DNA from: UBA8437 sp963582065 | GTDB lineage: Bacteria > Planctomycetota > Planctomycetia > Planctomycetales > Planctomycetaceae | NCBI GenBank assembly: GCA_963582065.1 | Contig: CAUZRQ010000016.1 | Span: 1 to 64,000 of the forward strand | Length of the DNA stretch: 64,000 nt | Direction: 5' to 3' | In this document: positions 27,247 through 36,405 of the stretch, piece by piece | How the letters are laid out: every line of letters starts with the position of its first letter | Position numbering within the stretch: the stretch's first letter is position 1 | Position numbers and translations under genes: made by a program | Notes under the pieces: generated by a model | Told to the model about the DNA's origin: nothing | The model's input: the letters and a program-made list of their open reading frames with translations, nothing else | Databases searched by the model: none

Positions 27247-28095
27247 ATGACATCTCATTCCTCCTTCCCACTGGCAGACTCCGGGCGTTCGCGACGTCGA
27301 CTGCTGTTGATCCAGGCGGCTGCGGAGGCAGAGGAAGAGCGGACGCGAAAGTTGGCGCGGGCGGCACAACGCGCCGCCGACAATGAACGTGAAGAACAGG
27401 CGATCGAGGATCTTGCCGGTTTTCAGAACGAAGAGGCAGTTGGACGAGCCGTGCCCGAGTTGATCGGGGGTGAGCCGTCGCCTGAAGTGGATCCGGACGG
27501 GTCCGCGAACGACACAATCGATGGCGACAGCAACACCCCGCTGTTGCGGGCCTTTGACCCCGGAGACGATGAACCCGACGAGAAGGACGTGCTGGAGACG
27601 ATCGGTGAGTTGATCTCAGGGCCACGCCCGGCGACCTGGGTCTTCTGTGGCGACGGACCGGTTGAAACGACCTTCCCCGACCGGTTCGCCGCCGAACTCC
27701 GCACCACCTACCGCCGGCCGCTTGACGTGGTCGTGAACACGCTGGTGCCCGGTTCACCGATCAAGATGGTCCTCGAACACCTCGAGTGGCAACTGGGCCG
27801 ATTTCATCCCGACGTGGTCAACCTGATCATCGGTTCAACCACGGCGTCGACCGGACCGGGATTTGCCGCGACACTGACCACGCTTGTCGATCGGCTGCAG
27901 GAGCTGGGAGCGGCGGTCGTGTTGCACGCTCCTGATCCGGACGGATCCGACGAGCTTCAGGTCCAGGTCGACGAGATCCGCGAGTTGGCCGGCGGACGGG
28001 CCATTCCGCTGGTCGACCACGCCGGCGCCGACGGCGACCAAGAACGGGTGGACCGTCTCTGTAAGGCACTCAAGCTGCAACGTCCCGGCAGCTAG
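27247..28095 (+). CDS. SGNH-hydrolase-like protein with degenerate catalytic motifs
   Basis: The product has 282 residues from the ATG at 27247. A charged, helical N-terminus (ERTRKLARAAQRAADNEREE) and an acidic linker precede a flavodoxin-like domain: ATWVFCGDGPVETTFPDRFA, PLDVVVNTLVPGSPIKMVLE, RFHPDVVNLIIGSTTAS, AAVVLHAPDPDG and IPLVDHAGADG. This order resembles SGNH/GDSL hydrolases, but the block I Ser is Gly (GDGP), the block III Asn position reads GST, and only the D-H pair of block V is plausible. It may therefore be a non-catalytic relative. There is no signal peptide. Its stop shares CTAG with the convergent lipoprotein stop. Confidence 0.6.
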   Translation: MTSHSSFPLADSGRSRRRLLLIQAAAEAEEERTRKLARAAQRAADNEREEQAIEDLAGFQNEEAVGRAVPELIGGEPSPEVDPDGSANDTIDGDSNTPLLRAFDPGDDEPDEKDVLETIGELISGPRPATWVFCGDGPVETTFPDRFAAELRTTYRRPLDVVVNTLVPGSPIKMVLEHLEWQLGRFHPDVVNLIIGSTTASTGPGFAATLTTLVDRLQELGAAVVLHAPDPDGSDELQVQVDEIRELAGGRAIPLVDHAGADGDQERVDRLCKALKLQRPGS

Positions 28096-28469
28096 TCGTC
28101 CGGCGACTCGGAGCTCGACTCCGAAGCCTTCTTGAAGGTCTCGATGGCTTTCTTGAAGCGTACAACTGTTTCGGCCGTCATCGGGTTCCAGTCGAATTCT
28201 CTCAATCGGTCCACCGGGAAGATCCTGCCGCTGCCCATCGGCACAATCTCGACGCGAATGTAGTTCGGATGAAACGTGATCCGCGTAGCATCCATCGTAC
28301 TTCCATTCGCTTCGGTGTCTGTGGTCTGGACCATGTACTTGACATGGAACATACCGTCGACGACCTCAACTGCAGGCGGTGGTGCTGACGACATGTTGAT
28401 CGGCGAGTTGCAGCCCGCAAGGACAACTGCCAACAGCCCCAGTGCAACAGCAACGACTTGAGATTTCAT
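28092..28469 (-). CDS. Small lipoprotein of unknown function
   Basis: The product has 125 residues with a clear lipoprotein signal (VVAVALGLLAVVLAGC, lipobox LAGC at residues 17-20), preceded by an AAAGGG ribosome-binding site eight bases before the ATG. The mature part is mostly beta-like (VEVVDGMFHVKYMVQTTD, ITFHPNYIRVEIVPMG) and ends in a Ser/Glu-rich tail (KKASESSSESPDD). No family is recognised. It lies 30 bases downstream of carB on the same strand. Confidence 0.8.
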   Translation of the reverse strand: MKSQVVAVALGLLAVVLAGCNSPINMSSAPPPAVEVVDGMFHVKYMVQTTDTEANGSTMDATRITFHPNYIRVEIVPMGSGRIFPVDRLREFDWNPMTAETVVRFKKAIETFKKASESSSESPDD

Positions 28470-28499
28470 CTCTGTATCCCTTTCAGTTTCCTGAACCCG

Positions 28500-31400
28500 T
28501 TACTTGCCGTCTGATGCCTGGGCGGCGACCGCTTGCATCCAGTCCTGCAATGCCCGCACACGCGGCACGGGGTTCTCGACCATCGCCTCGAGCGCCCGCA
28601 CCACGGCCAGGCACCCTGGAACGGTCGTCACGCAGGGCACCCCGTGGGCCACCGCAGCAGCGCGGATCTTGCCCTCGTCGGTCCGGGCTCCCTTGCCGCT
28701 GGGCGTGTTGAAGATGAACTGGATATCGCCGTTGGCAAGGTGGTCGAGCAGGTTGGGCCGACCCTGCGCCAGCTTCTTGATCGCCTCGACTGCAACCCCG
28801 CCCTCGCGGAGAACCTCGGCAGTCCCCGCAGTGGCCACCAGCAGGAATCCCATCGCCGTCAGCCGGCGTGCCGGCTCAATCATCGCCGCCTTGTGCGGTT
28901 TGGCCATGCTGATGAACACCCGGCCCTCGCGGGGCAGGTCGTTCCCGGCTGCCAACTGGCTCTTGGCGAACGCCAAAGCGAACGACTCGTCGATCCCCAT
29001 CACCTCGCCGGTCGACCGCATCTCGGGCCCCAGGATGATGTCGACACCGGCAAACCGGTTGAACGGAAAGACACTCTCCTTGACCGACGTGTGCCTGGGA
29101 ATGATCTCGGTCGTCACCCCCAGTTCCATGAGTGTCTTCCCGGCCATCACCTTCGCCGCCACCCGGGCCAGCGAGATGCCGGTGGCCTTCGAAACGAACG
29201 GCACCGTCCGGCTGGCCCGCGGGTTCACCTCCAGCACGTAGAGCTTGTTGTCCTTCACGGCAAACTGGATATTCATCAGTCCACGCACCTGCAGCACCTC
29301 GGAAAGCCGCCGCGCCGCCTGCTTGATCTCCTCGATCATCTCTGCCGACAGCGAGTAGGGGGGCAGGACGCAGGCCGAGTCACCCGAGTGAACCCCGGCT
29401 TCCTCGATGTGCTCCATCACACCACCGATCAGGGTCATCTGGCCGTCCCCGATCGCGTCAACGTCGACCTCGATCGCATCCTCGAGAAACTTGTCGATCA
29501 GCACTGGATGGTCCGGCGACGCTTCGACCGCCTCGGTCATGTATCGGACCAGGGACGTCTCGTCGTAACAGATCTCCATCGCCCGCCCGCCCAGCACGTA
29601 GCTGGGGCGTACCAGGATCGGGTAACCGACCTGGTCGGCTTCCGTCCGGGCCTGTTCGACGTTGGTCGCAATCCCGTTGGCTGGCTGTCGAAGATCGACC
29701 TGGCGGAGAATCGACTGGAACCGCTCGCGGTCCTCGGCCGCGTCGATCATGTCGGGGCTGGTGCCGATGATCGTCACCCCCGAAGCCTCGAGTCCCCGGG
29801 CCAGGTTCAGTGGCGTCTGGCCACCGAACTGCACGATCACGCCGTCGGGTTTCAGCCGGTCGCAGATGTTGAGCACGTCCTCGGTCGTCAGCGGCTCGAA
29901 GAACAACAGGTCCGAGGTGTCGTAGTCGGTCGAGACGGTCTCGGGGTTCGAGTTGACCATGATGCTCTCGATCCCCAGTTCGCGCAGGGCGAACGCGGCC
30001 TGGCAGCAGCAGTAGTCGAACTCGATCCCCTGGCCGATCCGGTTGGGACCGCCGCCGAGAATCATGATCCGCGGATGGTTGTCCTCGTTCCCCGGTGTCT
30101 CGTCCTCGTCCTCGTACGTCGAATAGTAGTAGGGCGTGTACGCCTCGAATTCGGCCGCACAGGTGTCGACCTGCTTGAACGTCGCCGCGATGCCCAGCCC
30201 CAGGCGATGACTCCGCACCTCGCTCTCGCTCGTGTCCCACCACCCGGCGAGCTGCTGGTCGGAAAATCCGTTCCGCTTGCCCTCGCGGAGCACGGCGGCG
30301 GGCACGTTCTCCAGGCGATCGTACTTCCGTAACTGCTGTTCGAATTCGATCAACTGCTGCAACTGGTGCAGGAACCACGGGTCGATGCCGGTCAGGTCCC
30401 GGATCTCCTCGACAGTCATCCCGTCCAGGAAAGCGAACCTCAGGAAAAAGATCCGCTCGTCGTCGGCGACCGAAAGTTTCTGCTGGATCTGTTCGGTGGT
30501 TGGCTGCCGATCGGTGCCCCAGAGATCCTTCTTGCCACCGCCGAGGCCAAAGTGACCGATCTCCAGCCCCCGCAGCGCCTTCTGCAACGATTCGCGGAAG
30601 GTCCGCCCGATCGCCATCGTCTCACCGACCGACTTCATCTGAACGGTCAACTCGGGATCAGCCTCGGGAAACTTCTCGAAGGTCCATCTCGGAATCTTGG
30701 TCACCACGTAGTCGATGGTCGGCTCGAAGCAGGCGAACGTTTCTCGGGTGATGTCGTTGGCGATCTCGTCGAGCCGATAGCCGACGGCCAGCTTCGCGGC
30801 GATCTTGGCGATCGGGAACCCGGTCGCCTTGCTCGCCAGGGCACTCGATCGGCTGACCCGCGGGTTCATCTCGATGATCACCATCCGATCCGAATCCGGG
30901 TCGATCGCAAACTGGACATTCGACCCGCCGGTCTCGACCCCGATCTCGCGGATGCAGGCGATCGTTGCATCCCGCATCCTCTGAAATTCCTTGTCGGTCA
31001 GCGTCTGAGCCGGAGCGACGGTGATCGAGTCGCCGGTGTGGATTCCCATCGGGTCGAGATTCTCGATCGAGCAGATGATCACGACGTTGTCGGCGACGTC
31101 CCGCATCACCTCCATCTCGAACTCTTTCCACCCGATCACCGACTCCTCGAGCAGCACCTCGTGGACCGGCGAGAGTTCCAGCCCGCGACGGACCTTGGCC
31201 TCGAACTCGTCCTTGTTGTAGGCAATCCCGCCGCCGGATCCGCCCAGCGTGTAGCTGGGCCGAATCACTATCGGCAGCCCGATCTCGCGGACAGCCTGCC
31301 GCCCCTCGTCCAGGTTGTGGACGATGAAACTGGTGGGGACATCCAGCCCGATCGACTCCATCGCCTTCTTGAAGCTCGCCCGTTCTTCGGCCTTGGCGAT

Positions 31401-31766
31401 CACATGCTCCTTGGCCCCGATCAACTCGACGCCGAGTTGGTCGAGCACGCCACGGCGGGCCAGGTCCATGGCGATGTTCAATCCGGTCTGCCCACCCAGG
31501 GTCGGCAACAACGCGTCGGGACGCTCGGCCTCGATGATCTTCTGGACGTATTGCCAGGTAATCGGTTCGATGTAGGTCCGATCCGCCATCTCGGGATCGG
31601 TCATGATCGTGGCGGGATTCGAGTTGACCAGTGTCACCTCGTACCCCTCTTCGCGCAACGCCTTGCAGGCCTGCGCGCCCGAATAGTCGAACTCACAAGC
31701 CTGGCCGATCACGATCGGACCCGATCCGATGATCAGTATCTTCTGGATGTCATCTCGGCGAGGCAC
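28500..31766 (-). CDS. carB: Carbamoyl-phosphate synthase large subunit
   Basis: The product has 1,088 residues, full length. The GTG at 31766 (MPRRDDIQKILIIG) is preferred because AAGG lies seven bases upstream; a GTG at 31772 has the AAGG almost touching it. The two homologous halves are both present: IGSGPIVIGQACEFDYSGAQ with PTLGGQTGLN in the first, and ILGGGPNRIGQGIEFDYCCC with VQFGGQTPLNLARGL in the second. Each has an ATP-grasp domain (VRPSYTLGGSGGG; VRPSYVLGGRAME), and the end is an allosteric MGS-like domain (VFISMAKPHKAAMIEPARRL). It makes carbamoyl phosphate for pyrimidine and arginine synthesis. carA is not in the window. Confidence 0.98.
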   Translation of the reverse strand: MPRRDDIQKILIIGSGPIVIGQACEFDYSGAQACKALREEGYEVTLVNSNPATIMTDPEMADRTYIEPITWQYVQKIIEAERPDALLPTLGGQTGLNIAMDLARRGVLDQLGVELIGAKEHVIAKAEERASFKKAMESIGLDVPTSFIVHNLDEGRQAVREIGLPIVIRPSYTLGGSGGGIAYNKDEFEAKVRRGLELSPVHEVLLEESVIGWKEFEMEVMRDVADNVVIICSIENLDPMGIHTGDSITVAPAQTLTDKEFQRMRDATIACIREIGVETGGSNVQFAIDPDSDRMVIIEMNPRVSRSSALASKATGFPIAKIAAKLAVGYRLDEIANDITRETFACFEPTIDYVVTKIPRWTFEKFPEADPELTVQMKSVGETMAIGRTFRESLQKALRGLEIGHFGLGGGKKDLWGTDRQPTTEQIQQKLSVADDERIFFLRFAFLDGMTVEEIRDLTGIDPWFLHQLQQLIEFEQQLRKYDRLENVPAAVLREGKRNGFSDQQLAGWWDTSESEVRSHRLGLGIAATFKQVDTCAAEFEAYTPYYYSTYEDEDETPGNEDNHPRIMILGGGPNRIGQGIEFDYCCCQAAFALRELGIESIMVNSNPETVSTDYDTSDLLFFEPLTTEDVLNICDRLKPDGVIVQFGGQTPLNLARGLEASGVTIIGTSPDMIDAAEDRERFQSILRQVDLRQPANGIATNVEQARTEADQVGYPILVRPSYVLGGRAMEICYDETSLVRYMTEAVEASPDHPVLIDKFLEDAIEVDVDAIGDGQMTLIGGVMEHIEEAGVHSGDSACVLPPYSLSAEMIEEIKQAARRLSEVLQVRGLMNIQFAVKDNKLYVLEVNPRASRTVPFVSKATGISLARVAAKVMAGKTLMELGVTTEIIPRHTSVKESVFPFNRFAGVDIILGPEMRSTGEVMGIDESFALAFAKSQLAAGNDLPREGRVFISMAKPHKAAMIEPARRLTAMGFLLVATAGTAEVLREGGVAVEAIKKLAQGRPNLLDHLANGDIQFIFNTPSGKGARTDEGKIRAAAVAHGVPCVTTVPGCLAVVRALEAMVENPVPRVRALQDWMQAVAAQASDGK

Positions 31767-31999
31767 GGCCACACCTTGTCACCGGTGGTCCCCGGTGGCC
31801 GAGGTCGACCGGATGGGGACAAATTTTCCCAACCGTAACAATCTGGATGACAGATGCAAGAGTCTCCGTGACGTGGAAATGGCACAACGCGGTCACCAGA
31901 AACCCGCAGTCACAACCGCCGGTTGGCTCGACCTCTCTCGCTCGTCACGACACAATGACATCGTCAAGGCCTTCTAAGTCACCTCGCGAGGACACTGCC

Positions 32000-33229
32000 G
32001 TGAAGCCACTCGTTTCCACCCTGCTCGTCTTGGTCATCGCCGTCGCCAGTTCGGCTCACGCCGCCGTACCCACCGTGCAGCTGAAGTCGGCAACCGATGC
32101 GGTCGAAGTGACTATCGATGGCAAGCCCTTTGCCACCTACAACACCAGCAGCAAGCTGCCCAAGCCGTTCTTCCTGCCGGTGCGCGGTCCCGAGGGAACC
32201 GTCATCACCCGGTCGCTCGAGCACCAGGGGGACCATCCGCATCACAAGGGGGTCTGGGTAGCCGTCGACGAGATCAACGAGGTGAGGTTCTGGGCCGAGA
32301 AGGGCAAGATCGTCAATCGCAAGGTCTCCCTGGAAACTCCTCGCGGCAACCCGGCGGTCATGGTCGTCACCAACGACTGGCTCGGCAATGACGGCAAGCC
32401 GATCATCGTCGAGACGACCCGGATCAGTATCTTCGCCAACCGCCTGTTCTCCTACGACATCACCTTCACCGCCCAACGCAAGCAGGTCACCTTCGGCGAC
32501 ACCAAGGAGGGACTGTTCGGAGTCCGCATGCGGAACGAGCTTCGCGAAAAAGACGGTGGCAAGGTGGTCAACGCGGGCGGCGCAGCCGGCACCGCCGCCT
32601 GCTGGGGACGAGTCAGCAACTGGATCGACTACTACGGCACCGTCGAGGGCAAGACCGTGGGGATGACCCTGTTCGATCACCCACTGAACTTCCGACGCTC
32701 CAGGTATCACGTCCGCAACTACGGACTGTTCACGATCAGCCCCTTCGGTGAACGGGCCTACACCGGCGGCAAGCGGCCGGCCAACCCGGCCATTCTCACT
32801 CGTGGCGGAAAATTGAGACTCCGCTACGGGCTCTACATCCACGCCGGCGACACCATCAAGGGCCAGGTCGCCAACACCTACCTCAGCTACCTCAAGATCT
32901 CAGGCGACAGCTTTGCGCAGGCGGCAGCAGCCAAGGCAGCGGCAGCCAAGGCAGCGGCAGCCAAGGCAGCGGCGGCCAAGGCGGCGGCGGCCAAGGCGGC
33001 GGCGGCCAAGGCAGCGGCGGCCAAGGCGGCGGCAGCCAAAGCGGCAGCCAAAGCGGCAGCGGCCAAGGCAGCGGCAGCCAAGGCGGCGGCGCTGAAGGCG
33101 GCAAAGGTAGCGGCGAACGAGAAGAACCCGCCGAAAAAGGGATCCTCCAAGATACTCAAGTCCGTCGCCAAGCCGCTGACCAGCCTCGCCGACGCTCTCG
33201 GCAAAGTCCTCGAAGGACTCTTCGACTGA
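32000..33229 (+). CDS. Secreted PmoA-family (DUF6807) protein with Ala/Lys repeat tail
   Basis: The product has 409 residues from a GTG at 32000, chosen because GAGGA lies about eight bases upstream and a Sec signal follows at once (LVSTLLVLVIAVASSAHAA). The DUF6807 core includes LPKPFFLPVRGPEGTVITR, HPHHKGVWVAVDEINEV, GLFGVRMRNEL and WIDYYGTVEGKTVGMTLFDH, with the family's conserved His cluster DHPHHKG. The name PmoA is historical; most planctomycete members are of unknown function and are often linked to carbohydrate use. After about residue 310 comes a run of AAAAK repeats and then a short Lys/Leu tail (SVAKPLTSLADALGKVLEGL). The tail is unusual for the family. Confidence 0.85.
   Translation: MKPLVSTLLVLVIAVASSAHAAVPTVQLKSATDAVEVTIDGKPFATYNTSSKLPKPFFLPVRGPEGTVITRSLEHQGDHPHHKGVWVAVDEINEVRFWAEKGKIVNRKVSLETPRGNPAVMVVTNDWLGNDGKPIIVETTRISIFANRLFSYDITFTAQRKQVTFGDTKEGLFGVRMRNELREKDGGKVVNAGGAAGTAACWGRVSNWIDYYGTVEGKTVGMTLFDHPLNFRRSRYHVRNYGLFTISPFGERAYTGGKRPANPAILTRGGKLRLRYGLYIHAGDTIKGQVANTYLSYLKISGDSFAQAAAAKAAAAKAAAAKAAAAKAAAAKAAAAKAAAAKAAAAKAAAKAAAAKAAAAKAAALKAAKVAANEKNPPKKGSSKILKSVAKPLTSLADALGKVLEGLFD
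32920..33105 (+). repeat. About twelve degenerate 15-bp tandem units encoding AAAAK
   Basis: Units close to GCGGCAGCCAAGGCA repeat through this stretch and encode alternating four Ala and one Lys, with one shortened AAAK unit near the end. It is a coding minisatellite within the PmoA-family gene, predicted as a lysine-studded alpha-helix. Confidence 0.9.
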
Positions 33230-33242
33230 TCTCCACCCACCC

Positions 33243-33271
33243 TTCGCGGCACAACCGGCAACCTCTATAAT
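33243..33271 (+). promoter_or_regulatory. Candidate promoter of aspS
   Basis: A perfect TATAAT at 33266-33271, with a poor -35 match TTCGCG at 33243-33248 (17-base spacer). It lies 54 bases before the aspS start. Confidence 0.5.
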
Positions 33272-33325
33272 GGTCCCCCTGCGCCCGCAACGGGCGTTCC
33301 CCCCCCAGCATCCCACTGCACCGCC

Positions 33326-35104
33326 ATGCTGCGTTCCCACACCTGCGGCGAACTTCGAGCCGATCACATCGGACAGTCCGTAACACTCGGTGGCTGGGTC
33401 CAGAATTACCGTGACCACCGTGGACTGGTCTTCATCGATCTCCGCGACCGCTACGGCATCACCCAGGTCGTCTTCAATCTCTCGCACGACGAACAGATGC
33501 AGGGGATAGCACGGGCACTGCGAAGCGAGGACGTGATCCAGGTCGAGGGCGAGGTGATCAGCCGCTCCGAGAACGTCAATCCGAAGCTGGCCACCGGAGA
33601 GATCGAGATCAAGTCGATACGGTTGGTGGTCTTCAGCAAGAGCAAGACGCCGCCGTTCGAACCGACCACCGTCGAGTTGCCCAACGAGGAACTGCGGCTG
33701 AAATACCGTTTTCTGGATCTCCGCCGGGATGAGCTTCAGCAGAACCTCGTGCTGCGGCACCAGATGACCAAGGCGGCACGCGACTACTTCGACCAGCACG
33801 ATTTTCTCGAGATCGAGACCCCGATGCTGGGCCGCAGTACGCCCGAGGGAGCTCGCGACTACCTGGTCCCCAGCCGCGTGCAACCCGGAAGCTTCTACGC
33901 CTTGCCGCAGAGTCCCCAGATCTACAAGCAGATCCTGATGATCGCCGGCTACGACCGCTACGTGCAGATGGCCCGCTGCTTCCGGGACGAGGACCTGCGA
34001 GCCGACCGGCAACCCGAGTTCACCCAGGTCGACGTCGAGATGGCCTTCGTCCAGCGCGACGACATCCTGGAGATCATCGACGGGCTGATGGCCCACCTGG
34101 TCAAGGAAATCCGCGGCGAAGAACTGGCTCTGCCCCTGCCCCGGTTCACCCACGCCGATGTCATGGAACGTTACGGCACGGACAAGCCCGATCTGAGGTT
34201 CGGGATGGAACTGGTCGATATCGGCGAGATCGCGGGGGCCTGCGGTTTCGGCGTGTTCAAGAACACGATCGAATCCGGCGGCCGGGTTCGGGGACTCAAC
34301 GCCCGCGGTGCCGCCGAGGCCTACAGCCGAAAGATGATCGACGAGTTGACAGACCATGTCGGCGAGTACGGCGCCAAGGGCCTGGCGTTCTTCCGCGTCG
34401 CCGATGGGTCACTCGATTCGCCCATCGCCAAGTTCCTCGACGACGAGCACCACAAGGCGATCATCGAGAGCCTGTCGGCCGAGCCGGGCGACCTGCTGTT
34501 CTTCGTCGCCGATTCCGATTCGGTCACGTCGGCTGCGCTGGCCGCGCTGCGTCACCGGCTCGGTGTCCAGCTGGAACTCTACGACTCCCGCGAACTGAAG
34601 ATCGCCTGGGTGGTCGATTTCCCCTTGCTGGGCTGGAACGAAAACGAGCAGCGTTGGGACGCCGAGCACCACCCGTTCTGCCTCCCCGTCGAGGAGGATC
34701 TCGAGTCTCTGACCAGTGATCCGGGTGCCGTGCGGGCACAGTCCTACGACCTGATCTGCAACGGCTACGAGGCGGGCAGCGGCAGCATCCGGATCCACGA
34801 CCCCGTCGTCCAGCAGCAGGTCTTCGATCTCCTGGGCATCAACTCCGAGGAAGCCGAGATGCGGTTCGGCTTCCTGCTCGAAGCTCTACGCTACGGTGCC
34901 CCGCCGCACGGGGGCATCGCCCTGGGACTGGATCGCTGGGTGATGATGTTCGCCGGACACGACAACATCCGAGACGTGATCGCGTTTCCCAAAACGCAGA
35001 AGGCTGCCGACCTGCTCAGCGGTGCCCCGTCAACCGTCGACGACCGCCAGCTCCGCGAATTGTCGATCAAAACCGACCTGCCCGATCCCACCGCGTCGTC
35101 CTGA
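33326..35104 (+). CDS. aspS: Aspartyl-tRNA synthetase (bacterial type)
   Basis: The product has 592 residues, full length. It has an N-terminal anticodon-binding OB domain (TLGGWVQNYRDHRGLVFIDL), class II motifs (RYRFLDLRRDE; FLEIETPMLGRSTPEGARDY; MARCFRDEDLRADRQPEFTQ; HGGIALGLDRWVMM) and the inserted GAD domain typical of bacterial AspRS (residues about 300-420). It may be discriminating or non-discriminating; no gatCAB genes are in the window to judge. Its stop is 43 bases before the cysteine desulfurase start. Confidence 0.98.
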   Translation: MLRSHTCGELRADHIGQSVTLGGWVQNYRDHRGLVFIDLRDRYGITQVVFNLSHDEQMQGIARALRSEDVIQVEGEVISRSENVNPKLATGEIEIKSIRLVVFSKSKTPPFEPTTVELPNEELRLKYRFLDLRRDELQQNLVLRHQMTKAARDYFDQHDFLEIETPMLGRSTPEGARDYLVPSRVQPGSFYALPQSPQIYKQILMIAGYDRYVQMARCFRDEDLRADRQPEFTQVDVEMAFVQRDDILEIIDGLMAHLVKEIRGEELALPLPRFTHADVMERYGTDKPDLRFGMELVDIGEIAGACGFGVFKNTIESGGRVRGLNARGAAEAYSRKMIDELTDHVGEYGAKGLAFFRVADGSLDSPIAKFLDDEHHKAIIESLSAEPGDLLFFVADSDSVTSAALAALRHRLGVQLELYDSRELKIAWVVDFPLLGWNENEQRWDAEHHPFCLPVEEDLESLTSDPGAVRAQSYDLICNGYEAGSGSIRIHDPVVQQQVFDLLGINSEEAEMRFGFLLEALRYGAPPHGGIALGLDRWVMMFAGHDNIRDVIAFPKTQKAADLLSGAPSTVDDRQLRELSIKTDLPDPTASS

Positions 35105-35147
35105 AGCGGCTCGGACTGAGGACCGGTCTAGCGGGATGGGACCAACC

Positions 35148-36332
35148 ATGCCGGCCGAACCAACCGTCCGCTACCTCGACAACAACGCCACCACCCGCGC
35201 CGATCCGCGGGTGGTCGAGTCGATGCTGCCGTTTTTCAGTGAACGCTTCGGCAACGCCGCGAGCACCGGTCACGCCTTCGGCGAGGACGCCGCCGCCGCG
35301 GTCGAGACGGCCCGTGGCGAGGTGGCCGAACTTCTCGGGGCCGACCCCGGCGAGGTGATCTTCACCAGCGGAGCGACCGAAGCCAACAACCTGGCACTCA
35401 AGGGCGTGCTCGGAACATCCCCGGCCGAAGCCCACCTGGTCGTTTCGAACATCGAACATCCCTCGATCCTCGACCCGGCCGCACGCCTGGAACGCAACGG
35501 CTGCCGATTGACACGGGTCAGCTGCGACGCCGACGGCCGGGTCGACCCCGATGCCGTGGCCTCGGCAATCACGCCCGGCACCGTGCTGGTCAGCGTGATG
35601 TGGGCCAACAACGAGGTGGGGACGATCAACCCGGTCGCCGACTGCGGCCAGGCGTGCCACGACCGCGGGGTGATCTTCCACACCGACGCGGTGCAGGCGG
35701 TCGGTCGCGTTCCGATCAACTGCCGCAACCTGCCTCTGGATCTGCTCTCCCTGTCGGCCCACAAGATCTACGGCCCCAAGGGCATCGGGGCGCTCATCGT
35801 CCGTCGTGGCCCGCGACGTGTCCGCCTGGCCCCCCAGATCGAGGGTGGCGGCCACGAGGCCCATCTGCGCAGCGGCACGTTGGCGGTTCCGCTGGTGGTC
35901 GGCTTCGGCACCGCCTGTCGGCTGGCCCGGGAGGCACTGGAATCCGAATCGACCCGGTTGGCTGGATTGGCCGAGAGCCTGGTCGAGGGAATCCGGTCGC
36001 GGCTGGAGGGTGTGCGGATCAACGGCCACGCGACCGATCGCCTGCCGGGCAACGTGCACCTGGGTTTTGAGGAAGTCGATGGAGACGCATTGCTGGCGGG
36101 GTTGCGACGGATTGCCGTCAGCAGTGGATCGGCATGCACCACGGCCAATCCCGAGCCGAGTCATGTGCTGGCGGCGATGGGCGTCCCCGAGGCTCTCAGT
36201 CGTGCGAGCCTGCGGTTCGGGCTCGGTCGGTTCAACACCGAGGAGGACATCGCGGTGGCGATCGACGAGGTGGTCACAACGGTCGAGCGGTTGAGGGGTG
36301 TCGGCGGCCAGCCTCGGCCTACAGGCCGTTGA
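35148..36332 (+). CDS. Cysteine desulfurase (NifS/IscS class)
   Basis: The product has 394 residues from the ATG at 35148; an ATG at 35136 is possible. It is a PLP-dependent class V aminotransferase fold: YLDNNATTRADPRVVESM, FTSGATEANNLALKGVL, the PLP Lys in LLSLSAHKIYGPKGIGALIV, and the catalytic Cys loop AVSSGSACTTANPEPSHVL. The loop length places it in the NifS/IscS group. It releases sulfur from cysteine for Fe-S clusters and thio-cofactors; group members can also release selenium from selenocysteine. No iscU or nifU lies beside it. Confidence 0.93.
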   Translation: MPAEPTVRYLDNNATTRADPRVVESMLPFFSERFGNAASTGHAFGEDAAAAVETARGEVAELLGADPGEVIFTSGATEANNLALKGVLGTSPAEAHLVVSNIEHPSILDPAARLERNGCRLTRVSCDADGRVDPDAVASAITPGTVLVSVMWANNEVGTINPVADCGQACHDRGVIFHTDAVQAVGRVPINCRNLPLDLLSLSAHKIYGPKGIGALIVRRGPRRVRLAPQIEGGGHEAHLRSGTLAVPLVVGFGTACRLAREALESESTRLAGLAESLVEGIRSRLEGVRINGHATDRLPGNVHLGFEEVDGDALLAGLRRIAVSSGSACTTANPEPSHVLAAMGVPEALSRASLRFGLGRFNTEEDIAVAIDEVVTTVERLRGVGGQPRPTGR

Positions 36333-36405
36333 CACGTCACCGGAGGCGGCACTACAGTCCCGCCCCTCGTGTGGCTGTCCATCAACGACTCGCCCGGAGT
36401 CCCTC

